Shown here one piece after another: positions 57,171-64,000 of a stretch of 64,000 bases of DNA (within the stretch, counting starts at the first letter, position 1; each line of letters starts with the position of its first letter). The notes beneath the pieces are model-generated. The model did not search any database. It saw only the letters and a program-made list of their open reading frames with translations, and was not told the origin of the DNA. The position numbers and the translations under genes are program-made. The stretch lies in NCBI GenBank assembly GCA_963765815.1, contig CAVXXT010000008.1, forward strand, positions 124,001-188,000. Direction: 5' to 3'. Source of the stretch: DATLNF01 sp963765815 (GTDB taxonomy: Bacteria > Actinomycetota > Actinomycetes > BP-191).

Positions 57171-57186
57171 CCGACCGAACGGTCGG
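57171..57186. promoter_or_regulatory. PaaR-like (TetR-type) operator
   Basis: CCGACCGAACGGTCGG has perfect seven-base arms around AA. It lies 70-85 bases before the paaA start and between the divergent paaI and paaA genes. It resembles ACCG-n-CGGT operators of actinobacterial PaaR, a TetR-type repressor released by phenylacetyl-CoA. The regulator gene is not in this window. Confidence 0.65.
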
Positions 57187-57255
57187 ACGGTACACTCGGA
57201 CCTTCTACGCTGGGTACGCCGCAAGTGACTGACCCGAACACCACGAGGCGAGCAG

Positions 57256-58200
57256 ATGACGACTGAGCTGGAGCTGGGCTTCCAGGAGACCCTGGACGCC
57301 GACCTGCGGGTAGAGCCGCGGGACTGGATGCCCGAGGCGTACCGCAAGACGCTGATCCGCCAGATCGCGCAGCACGCGCACAGCGAGATCATCGGCATGC
57401 AGCCGGAGGGCAACTGGATCACCCGCGCGCCGAGCCTGCGCCGCAAGGCGATCCTGATGGCCAAGGTGCAGGACGAGGCCGGCCATGGGCTCTACCTCTA
57501 CAGCGCCGCCGAGACCCTCGGCATGAGCCGCGAGGAGATGGGCGACCTGCTGCTCGCCGGCCGCCAGCGCTACTCGAGCATCTTCAACTACCCGACCCCG
57601 ACGTGGGCCGACATGGGCGCGATCGGCTGGCTCGTCGACGGTGCTGCGATCGTCAACCAGGTGCCGCTGTGCCGCTGCTCCTACGGCCCCTACGCCCGGG
57701 CGATGACGCGCATCTGCAAGGAGGAGAGCTTCCACCAGCGGCAGGGCTTCGAGATCCTGCTCCACCTCTCGCGGGGAACAGCAGCACAGCACGACATGGC
57801 GCAGGACGCGGTCGACCGCTGGTGGTGGCCGAGCCTGATGATGTTCGGCCCGCCGGACGACGAGAGCCCCAACTCCGCGCAGTCGATGGCCTGGAAGATC
57901 AAGCGGCACAGCAACGACGAGCTGCGGCAGAAGTTCGTCGACATGAGCGTCCCGCAGGCCGAGGTGCTGGGGCTCACGCTGCCCGACCCCGACCTGCGCC
58001 TCAACGCCGACACCGGTCACTACGACTTCGGCGAGATCGACTGGAACGAGTTCAACGAGGTGCTGCGCGGCAACGGCCCGTGCAACCGGGCCCGCATAGA
58101 GCACCGGCGTACGGCGCACGCCGAAGGCGCCTGGGTGCGCGACGCCGCGGCGGCGTACGCCGAGAAGCAGCGCGCTCGCGCAGAGGGCAGTGCCGCATGA
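57256..58200 (+). CDS. paaA: Phenylacetyl-CoA epoxidase subunit PaaA
   Basis: The 314-residue catalytic subunit of the ring 1,2-phenylacetyl-CoA epoxidase, which adds one oxygen atom to the aromatic ring in the cytoplasm. Di-iron ligands are seen in QDEAGHGLYLY and KEESFHQRQG, along with an earlier glutamate in HAHSEIIGM. The length matches the family. It is first in a five-gene operon with ATGA or GTGA overlaps to PaaB. Confidence 0.96.
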   Translation: MTTELELGFQETLDADLRVEPRDWMPEAYRKTLIRQIAQHAHSEIIGMQPEGNWITRAPSLRRKAILMAKVQDEAGHGLYLYSAAETLGMSREEMGDLLLAGRQRYSSIFNYPTPTWADMGAIGWLVDGAAIVNQVPLCRCSYGPYARAMTRICKEESFHQRQGFEILLHLSRGTAAQHDMAQDAVDRWWWPSLMMFGPPDDESPNSAQSMAWKIKRHSNDELRQKFVDMSVPQAEVLGLTLPDPDLRLNADTGHYDFGEIDWNEFNEVLRGNGPCNRARIEHRRTAHAEGAWVRDAAAAYAEKQRARAEGSAA

Positions 58201-58487
58201 GCAGCACTCCGCCGACGACGCTGTGGGAGGTCTTCATCCGCAGCAAGCGCGGCCTGTCGCACAACCACGTCGGCAGCCTCCACGCGCCGGACGCCGAGAT
58301 GGCGCTGCGCAACGCGCGCGACGTCTACACCCGCCGGCAGGAGGGCGTGAGCATCTGGGTCGTGCCCGCGACCGAGATCGTCGCGAGCTCCCCGGACGAG
58401 AAGGACTCGTTCTTCGACCCGGCCGCCGACAAGGTCTACCGGCACCCGACGTTCTACGACATCCCGGCCGAGGTTCAGCACCTGTGA
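58197..58487 (+). CDS. paaB: Phenylacetyl-CoA epoxidase subunit PaaB
   Basis: A 96-residue small subunit that links the PaaAC heterodimers. The start LWEVFIRSKRGLSHNHVGSL and the middle part MALRNARDVYTRR are typical. The ATG overlaps the paaA stop and the end overlaps the paaC GTG. Confidence 0.95.
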   Translation: MSSTPPTTLWEVFIRSKRGLSHNHVGSLHAPDAEMALRNARDVYTRRQEGVSIWVVPATEIVASSPDEKDSFFDPAADKVYRHPTFYDIPAEVQHL

Positions 58488-59251
58488 CCGGTACGCCGGC
58501 CGTCCCCGCCGTATCGACGTACGCGCTGCGCCTCGGCGACGACGCGCTGATCCTCGCCCAGCGCCTGTCCGCGTGGTCCTCCCGCGGCCCGGACCTCGAG
58601 GAGGACATCGCGCTGACCAACATCGGCCTCGACCTGCTCGGCCAGGCGCGCAACCTCCTGACGTACGCCGGGGAGGCCGAGGGTCGCGGCCGCGACGAGG
58701 ACGCGCTGGCCTACCTGCGCGAGGAGCGGGAGTTCACCAACCTGCTGCTGGTCGAGCAGCCCAACGGCGACTTCGCGCACACCATCGCGCGCCAGCTCTT
58801 CTTCTCGACCTACCAGCTCGCGCTGTGGGAGTCGCTGCAGGGCTCCGCCGACGCCACGCTGGCCGGCATCGCCGGCAAGGCGGTCAAGGAGGCCGACTAC
58901 CACCGCGACCACGCCGTGCAGTGGACGCTGCGTCTGGGCGACGGCACCGAGGAGAGCCACCGCCGGATGCAGGACGGCCTTGACGCCATGTGGCCCTACG
59001 TCGCTGAGGTCTTCTCGGCGGACGAGCTGGAAACCGGCCTGGTCGCCGCAGGAGTGGCCGCCGACACGGAGAAACTGCGCAGTGGCTGGGACACCTTCGT
59101 CGACGGAGTGCTCGCCGAGGCAACGCTGTCCCGACCCGAGGACCTGTGGTCCCCGAGCGGTGGTCGCCGCGGCATGCACACCGAGTCGATGGGCTACCTG
59201 CTGGCCGAGATGCAGCACCTCCATCGATCGCACCCCGGAGCAACCTGGTGA
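58484..59251 (+). CDS. paaC: Phenylacetyl-CoA epoxidase subunit PaaC
   Basis: The 255-residue structural partner of PaaA, a ferritin-like helical protein. It has LGDDALILAQRLSAWSSRGP, EEDIALTNIGLDLLGQARNL and VKEADYHRDHAVQW. The GTG start overlaps the paaB stop. The subunit is needed for substrate binding by PaaA. Confidence 0.95.
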   Translation: MTGTPAVPAVSTYALRLGDDALILAQRLSAWSSRGPDLEEDIALTNIGLDLLGQARNLLTYAGEAEGRGRDEDALAYLREEREFTNLLLVEQPNGDFAHTIARQLFFSTYQLALWESLQGSADATLAGIAGKAVKEADYHRDHAVQWTLRLGDGTEESHRRMQDGLDAMWPYVAEVFSADELETGLVAAGVAADTEKLRSGWDTFVDGVLAEATLSRPEDLWSPSGGRRGMHTESMGYLLAEMQHLHRSHPGATW

Positions 59252-59778
59252 GCAGCAGCTGGACCGCGACCGACGGTCATGGCGTGCACGAGAGAGCAGC
59301 CGACCTCCGGCAGGTCCTGCACGCCGTGACCGACCCGGAGATCCCGGTCCTCACCATCGAGGACCTCGGGATCCTGCGCGGCCTCGAGGTGCGCGGTGAC
59401 GGGCACGTGATCGTGACAATCACGCCGACGTACTCCGGCTGCCCCGCGATGCAGGTGATCACCGACGAGATCCTGCTCTCGTTGGCCGCCGCCGGATACG
59501 CCGACGCCTCCGTCAAGACCGTCCTGGCCCCGGCCTGGACCACCGACTGGATGACCGACGACGGCCGGCGCAAGCTCAAGGAGTACGGCATCGCGCCGCC
59601 CACCGGCCGGATGCCCGCGGGCGCGTCGCAGCCGGTGCCGGTCGGCCTGTCGGTCCGCTGCCCGCAATGCGGCTCGCCGGACACCCGCGAGATCTCCCGT
59701 TTCGGCTCGACCGCGTGCAAGTCGCTGTGGTCGTGCAAGACCTGCCTCGAGCCGTTCGACCACTTCAAGGCGATCTGA
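59248..59778 (+). CDS. paaD: Phenylacetate pathway protein PaaD (MIP18/SufT-like)
   Basis: A 176-residue protein. The N-terminal DUF59/MIP18 domain has VTDPEIPVLTIEDLGIL and TPTYSGCPAM. The C-terminal part is a zinc ribbon-like segment with two CxxC pairs (RCPQCGSPD and CKTCLEPF) and one more cysteine. PaaD is thought to help build the iron-sulfur cluster or di-iron site of the epoxidase. The GTG overlaps the paaC stop. Confidence 0.93.
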   Translation: MSSSWTATDGHGVHERAADLRQVLHAVTDPEIPVLTIEDLGILRGLEVRGDGHVIVTITPTYSGCPAMQVITDEILLSLAAAGYADASVKTVLAPAWTTDWMTDDGRRKLKEYGIAPPTGRMPAGASQPVPVGLSVRCPQCGSPDTREISRFGSTACKSLWSCKTCLEPFDHFKAI

Positions 59779-59782
59779 GCAG

Positions 59783-60898
59783 GTGTCTCCGGCTGACACG
59801 ACGGCGGCGCCCGCGCGCCGCCACGCGGTCTTCCACCCGTTGCGCGTCGGCGCGATCGAGCGGCTGGTCGAGGACGCGGTCGCGATCACGTTCGACGTAC
59901 CGGAGTCGCTGCGTGAGGAGTTCCGCTTCACCCAGGGCCAGCACCTCACGCTGCGTACGACGCTCGGCGGCGACGAGGTCCGCCGCAACTACTCGATCTG
60001 CTCGCCCGCGCCGGACGGCCCGCTGCGGGTCGCCGTGAAACGACTCGAGGGCGGCGTGTTCTCGGTCTGGGCCAACGACCTGCTCGCGGTCGGCGACGAG
60101 GTCGAGGTGATGACGCCGACCGGGCGGTTCAACGTCGCCCTCGACCCGGCACTGGCGCGGCACCACGTCTTCATCGCCGCCGGCAGCGGGATCACGCCGG
60201 TGCTGTCGCTGCTGTCGACGACGCTGGCGGCCGAGCCGGCGAGCCGCTGCACGCTGGTCTACGGCAACCGCACCACCAGCTCGATCATGTTCCTCGAGGA
60301 GCTCGAGGACCTGAAGAACCGCTACACGACGCGCTTCTCGCTGATCAACGTGCTGTCGCGCGAGGCGCAGGAGGTCGACCTCTTCAGCGGCCGCATCGAC
60401 GACGCCAAGCTGGCGCAGCTCTTCGCGACCCTGCTGCCGCCGGGCGACGTCGACGAGTGGTACCTCTGCGGGCCGTTCGCGCTGGTCGAGTCAGCGCGCG
60501 GGGTGCTGCGCGACGTGGGCGTCGAGGCGGCGCGGGTGCACCTCGAGCTGTTCCACGTCGAGGGCGAGCCGGTGCGCGCCCCCCGTCCGGTCTCCGCCGG
60601 CGGTGCCGCCGACGACTCGACCAGCACCGTGACGATCGTGCTCGACGGGCGGTCGACGACGTTCGAGCTCGCGCCGTACGCCGAGTCGGTCCTCGACGCC
60701 GCGCTCAAGGCGCGCGGCGATGCGCCGTACGCGTGCAAGGGCGGCGTCTGCGGCACCTGTCGCGCGAAGGTCGTCGAGGGCGCGGTCGAGATGGACCGCA
60801 ACTACGCGCTCGAGGCCGACGAGATCGCCGCCGGCGTCGTACTCGCCTGCCAGTCCCACCCCACGACTCCCACCGTGACGTTGGACTTCGACCAGTAG
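59783..60898 (+). CDS. paaE: Phenylacetyl-CoA epoxidase reductase PaaE
   Basis: A 371-residue reductase that passes electrons from NADPH to PaaA. The FAD domain has RRNYSICSP, the nucleotide domain has AAGSGITPVLSLL and LVYGNRT, and the C-terminal plant-type ferredoxin binds a 2Fe-2S cluster by CKGGVCGTC and a later cysteine (VLACQSH). The GTG is four bases after the paaD stop. The operon ends here, without paaK, paaG or paaZ nearby. Confidence 0.95.
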   Translation: MSPADTTAAPARRHAVFHPLRVGAIERLVEDAVAITFDVPESLREEFRFTQGQHLTLRTTLGGDEVRRNYSICSPAPDGPLRVAVKRLEGGVFSVWANDLLAVGDEVEVMTPTGRFNVALDPALARHHVFIAAGSGITPVLSLLSTTLAAEPASRCTLVYGNRTTSSIMFLEELEDLKNRYTTRFSLINVLSREAQEVDLFSGRIDDAKLAQLFATLLPPGDVDEWYLCGPFALVESARGVLRDVGVEAARVHLELFHVEGEPVRAPRPVSAGGAADDSTSTVTIVLDGRSTTFELAPYAESVLDAALKARGDAPYACKGGVCGTCRAKVVEGAVEMDRNYALEADEIAAGVVLACQSHPTTPTVTLDFDQ

Positions 60899-60910
60899 CC
60901 GCCCACCGCC

Positions 60911-60967
60911 CGCGAACTGTGCGGCGTCGGTAGCGGTGCGCGTGCTCAGCCCGTCGCACAGTTCGCG
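60911..60967. repeat. Inverted-repeat element, copy 2, at the paa operon end
   Basis: Perfect 13-base arms CGCGAACTGTGCG (60911-60923) and CGCACAGTTCGCG (60955-60967) enclose 31 bases. The inner sequence GCTGAGCACG (read on the minus strand) matches copy 1. It lies between two convergent genes and may work as a two-way terminator. Confidence 0.7.
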
Positions 60968-60979
60968 ACGGGGTAGGCG

Positions 60980-63361
60980 CTAGGACGAGGACGCGGTACG
61001 GCGGAGCGCGTGCGCGGGGGCGGTCACGTCGGCGAACGCGGCGATGCGCAGCACGGAGCGCACCACCGAGCCCTCGGGCGTCGACATGGCGGAGACGTCG
61101 ACCGACAGCGCCCGGACGATGGCGAGTCCGCGGCCGTCGAGGCTGTCCGGGTGGGGGAGCTGCATGCCGAGCGACGGCAGCCGCGGGTCGCCCGGGCCGT
61201 CGTCGCTGACCTCGATGACGATCTCGTCCTCACCGAGCAGTGCCGACAGCGACACCGACGACCGCGCGACGCGCACGCCGTTGGAGAGCAGCTCGGTCGC
61301 GACCAGCGCGAGGTCGTCGCCTTGGACGCCGAGCGCGGCGGCCCACTCGACCAGCTCGCGGCGCACGACCGGCACCTCGGCAGGGGTGGGGTCGATCCGC
61401 CACCGCCGGGAGGGGGACGGCGCGTCGACCGGCGTACGACGCAGCACCAGGGCGAGAGAGTCGTCACGGCGCTCGGCGCCGGCGAGCGACCGCGCCACCA
61501 GCTCGGTCGCGAACTCCTCCGGCGGCAGCGGGGCCAGCTCGGCCGCGTGCACGAGCAGCGACTCCATGCCCTCGAGGATGTCCTTGCGGGCCTCGACCAG
61601 GCCGTCGGTGTAGAGGACGAGCGCGTCTCCGAGGGCGAGCCGGACCGTCGCGACGGAGTCGCTGCCGGCCCCCGGCCAGCCGACAGCGCCCCCGGTCGCG
61701 ACGACCTGGTGGACCTCTCCACCCGCGCTGACGACGAGCGCCGGCGGGTGGCCGCCCGACGCGACGCGCACGACGCCGGTCATCGGGTCGAAGCGGGCGA
61801 CGACCACCGTCGCGACGAGGTCGGGGTGCTGCGCGCCGAGCAGCGCGTCGACCCGGCCCACCATCTCCTCGAGCGGCGTGCCGTCGAAGGCGACCAGCCG
61901 CAGCGCGTGCACGACCGACAGTGCGTCCTTGGTGGCCTCGACGCCGTGGCCGATCACGTCGACGACGGCGACGTGCAGCTCGCCTGACGGCAGCGTCTGC
62001 CAGTCGAAGAGGTCGCCGCCGGTCGGTGAGGTCGGGTCCGACGGCTCGTAGCAGACGCCGAGCTGCGCACCGGCGACGACCGGCTGGTCGGGCATCACCG
62101 CCTGCTGCAGCTGCTCGACGACCACGCGCTGCGCCGCCAACGCCTCGGCGAGGCGCAGGTGCGCGAGCCGCTCGGAGAGCATCGTCTCGAGCAGCCGCCC
62201 CTTGGCCAGGGTGGCGGCGGTCTCTCGCGCAAGTGCCTCGAGCACCGCGAGCTGCCCGGCCGAGACGCTCTCCACGCCGACCTGGTCGAGCACCATGATC
62301 GCGCCGGAGATCAGCCCGTCGTCCATCAGCGGGGCGTAGAGGCAGTCGCGCCAGCCGGCCTTGGCCAGCGCCGCCGACAGCGGCGTGTCACCCCCGGCGA
62401 CGACGTACGCCGGCCACGGCTGCGCGGCGAGCGCCGCCTCGAACGACGGCGTGCCCTCGGGCTCGGTCGACGAGGTGATCTCGCCGGTCGGGCCGTCGGT
62501 CAGCCGGTGGATGTGCAGGCCGTCCTCGCTGCGTACGACGAGAGCCGTGCCCTGCGCGTCGAAGACCTCCGCCACCTCGCGGAGGAACGGCCCGATCGCG
62601 TCGCGCGGGTCGATCGGCTCGTTGAGCGAGTGCGCCGCGCGGTGCAGGCCGAGCAGGCGGGCGCGGTCGGACGCGGCCGCCGCGTGGCCGAGGTAGGCCC
62701 GGTTGAGGATGACCAGCGGCAGCGCGAAGAGCAGCACCGACGCGGGGTGCGCGTCGTAGGCGAGCACGTAGAGGATCCCGAAGAGCGCGTTGACCGAGAA
62801 CGCGCCGAGCCAGCCGGGCACCAGCACCGGCGCGAGTCCGCCGCGGGTGTTGCCCGACCCCTGCTGGAGGATGGTCATGAGGCCGCTGAACGCGACCTGG
62901 TTGGTGATGCCGATCACCAGCATGCCGGCCAGCAGCGCGGCGAGGTTGCGCCACGACGTGCCGGAGCCATCGGCGAGCAGGCCGACCGTCAGGCTGCCGA
63001 GCGCGGCGGCGAGCGACCACTGCGCGACGTTGAACGCGGCCTTGATCGGCTCGTTGCGCCGGTACGCCGCCGCGCCGATCTGGCCGGCCGCGACCGCGGC
63101 GACCACGAGCGGGCCGGAGAACGCGAAGACCAGCGGCGCCAGGATCGCCTCGACCAGGTTGAGCGCGTCGACCTCGTCGCCGTACCGGTAGCGCACCAGC
63201 AGGAACTCGGCCAGCCCGACCAGCACGGCGAGCACCGGCAGGGCGAGCCACGCGCGGTGCCCCGGGGCCGTGCTGCCGAGCTGGGGCTCGGCCATGGTCA
63301 CGGCCGCCGCGGCGCCCGCGAGGACGGCGACGTAGAGCCAGATCAGGCGAGGGCGCGACAT
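60980..63361 (-). CDS. Membrane SpoIIE-type phosphatase with GAF and anti-sigma kinase domains
   Basis: A 793-residue signalling protein. The first 230 residues hold about eight membrane helices. A GAF-like domain follows (about 240-400), then a PP2C/SpoIIE phosphatase domain (about 430-640; GDLFDWQ, VVDVIGHGVEATKDAL and YTDGLVEARKD). At the end is an RsbW-type ATPase domain (about 650-780; ALVATELLSNGVR and DDGPGDPRLP). Such proteins control sigma factors by partner switching, with kinase and phosphatase in one chain. ATG at 63361 is eight bases after the protease gene's stop, so the two may be co-transcribed. Confidence 0.85.
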   Translation of the reverse strand: MSRPRLIWLYVAVLAGAAAAVTMAEPQLGSTAPGHRAWLALPVLAVLVGLAEFLLVRYRYGDEVDALNLVEAILAPLVFAFSGPLVVAAVAAGQIGAAAYRRNEPIKAAFNVAQWSLAAALGSLTVGLLADGSGTSWRNLAALLAGMLVIGITNQVAFSGLMTILQQGSGNTRGGLAPVLVPGWLGAFSVNALFGILYVLAYDAHPASVLLFALPLVILNRAYLGHAAAASDRARLLGLHRAAHSLNEPIDPRDAIGPFLREVAEVFDAQGTALVVRSEDGLHIHRLTDGPTGEITSSTEPEGTPSFEAALAAQPWPAYVVAGGDTPLSAALAKAGWRDCLYAPLMDDGLISGAIMVLDQVGVESVSAGQLAVLEALARETAATLAKGRLLETMLSERLAHLRLAEALAAQRVVVEQLQQAVMPDQPVVAGAQLGVCYEPSDPTSPTGGDLFDWQTLPSGELHVAVVDVIGHGVEATKDALSVVHALRLVAFDGTPLEEMVGRVDALLGAQHPDLVATVVVARFDPMTGVVRVASGGHPPALVVSAGGEVHQVVATGGAVGWPGAGSDSVATVRLALGDALVLYTDGLVEARKDILEGMESLLVHAAELAPLPPEEFATELVARSLAGAERRDDSLALVLRRTPVDAPSPSRRWRIDPTPAEVPVVRRELVEWAAALGVQGDDLALVATELLSNGVRVARSSVSLSALLGEDEIVIEVSDDGPGDPRLPSLGMQLPHPDSLDGRGLAIVRALSVDVSAMSTPEGSVVRSVLRIAAFADVTAPAHALRRTASSS

Positions 63362-63369
63362 CGGTGCGA

Positions 63370-64000
63370 CTACGCCCAGGCGCCGAGCCAGTCGGAGCCC
63401 GGGATCGTCACGCCGTACGGCGCGAGCGGGCCGCCGTCCTTGGTGTACCAGGAGTGGCCGTACCACTCGCTGGTGTACCAGGAGTGCCCGACCCACTGGC
63501 TGGAGTACCAGGAGTGCCCGGTCCACGGGTCCGTGTAGTCGCCGGCGCTGAAGCTGGTGCCCTGGCCGGTCTCGGTGCCCTTCACCCGGTCGCACTCGGG
63601 GTCGAGCAGCCGCTGGATGTCGTTGCACGGGGCACCGGTCGTGTACACGGTGCCGCGGCTGCCCTCGATCGTGCCGCGGAGGTCGCCGACCGGGACGACG
63701 CCGACGTTCGCCAAGCCCTCGGGCGCCGTGCGCGCGGCGGCGTAGGCATCGATGATGCCCGCCCCCACGGCAGCTGGGTCGGCGCCCGAGGGCCGGCGAG
63801 TGGTGGCCATCAGGGCGAACTTCACCCTGTCTGGGGACCACGTCGGGTTGGCCGCGCGGATCAGCGCGACCGCGCCGGAGACGACGCCGGTCGACATCGA
63901 CGTACCGCTGCCCCGCCGGTAGACGCTGTCGATGCCGCCGCCGGGAGCGAGCTGCTCGACGGTCGAGCCGGGGGAGCGCAGGGACGCGACGCGCACGCCG
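63370..64000 (-). CDS. Subtilisin-like serine protease, C-terminal part, with GHSWY repeats
   Basis: Partial gene; its 5' part is beyond the window end. The visible 210 residues contain the S8 catalytic serine in GTSMSTGVVSGAVALIR. The Ser-His-Asp triad cannot be checked because His and Asp lie upstream. The C-terminal tail has three repeats of the form GHSWYTSEW (63433-63531), followed by a short end. Aromatic WxGxxW-type tails occur in other actinobacterial S8 proteases. A cysteine pair (APCNDIQ, PECDRV) lies before the tail. The protein is probably secreted or on the cell surface. Confidence 0.85.
   Translation of the reverse strand, partial: GVRVASLRSPGSTVEQLAPGGGIDSVYRRGSGTSMSTGVVSGAVALIRAANPTWSPDRVKFALMATTRRPSGADPAAVGAGIIDAYAAARTAPEGLANVGVVPVGDLRGTIEGSRGTVYTTGAPCNDIQRLLDPECDRVKGTETGQGTSFSAGDYTDPWTGHSWYSSQWVGHSWYTSEWYGHSWYTKDGGPLAPYGVTIPGSDWLGAWA

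Overview
The window is high-GC, gene-dense actinobacterial DNA. GTG starts are frequent and adjacent genes are often coupled by ATGA or GTGA overlaps. Other actinobacterial marks are a DUF222/HNH endonuclease, an actinobacterial-type iron box, a phenylacetate oxygenase operon and two tRNAs. A Nocardioides-like member of the Propionibacteriales would fit, but the sequence does not prove the genus. No prophage, insertion sequence, rRNA or CRISPR array was seen, and no gap between called genes exceeds about 250 bases.

Region 1 (1-16.7 kb) is mixed housekeeping and accessory content. It holds two tandem ATP-grasp ligases, an internally duplicated membrane protein, two very small genes behind a shared 17-bp motif, aminopeptidase N, a DUF222/HNH endonuclease and a beta-carbonic anhydrase. 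It also holds an iron-uptake pair (EfeU permease plus a two-domain cupredoxin lipoprotein) behind an iron box, then an Ada-like zinc protein, a flavin monooxygenase, a surface beta-propeller protein and a PhyH dioxygenase.

Region 2 (16.7-49.9 kb) looks like one large carbohydrate uptake and breakdown locus. A GntR/HutC regulator lies beside two copies of CCTGTNACTACAGG. Two more exact copies lie about 31 kb and 24 kb away, one before a secreted protein and one before a five-gene sugar-acid operon (FAH hydrolase, two SDRs, SMP-30 lactonase, glucarate-dehydratase-like enolase). The locus also has three paralogous DUF4185/DUF5005-like propellers, a six-hairpin glycosidase-like enzyme, a SASA acetylesterase, an aldose epimerase-like protein, a ROK protein and a phosphomannose isomerase-like protein. 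Its transporter parts are a fused LivH-LivM permease, a very unusual MFS-LivF-LivG triple fusion and a LivJ-like binding protein. A coupled run from 26.0 to 41.8 kb joins the transporter to MoxR, DUF58 and a transglutaminase-like membrane protein whose catalytic triad is lost, plus three lipoproteins. This region is the best candidate for an undescribed system. Because some DUF4185 proteins are endo-D-arabinanases (GH183), a D-arabinan or related polymer is one testable substrate.

Region 3 (49.9-64 kb) carries an alpha/beta hydrolase, an NTF2-like protein and a short UvrA-type ABC protein. It also has a coiled-coil protein with 33-bp tandem repeats, tRNA-Arg(ACG) overlapping the end of an AraC gene, a propeller lipoprotein and tRNA-Ser(GCT). 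The paaABCDE operon is divergent from a PaaI-type thioesterase, with a PaaR-like palindrome between them and two copies of one inverted-repeat family at either end. The window ends with a membrane-bound SpoIIE-type phosphatase fused to an anti-sigma-type kinase domain and the C-terminal part of a subtilisin-like protease.

The sugar locus also shows two pairs of a GCGACCGGGTCGC palindrome. Each pair sits inside the first codons of an exported protein, with almost identical spacing.
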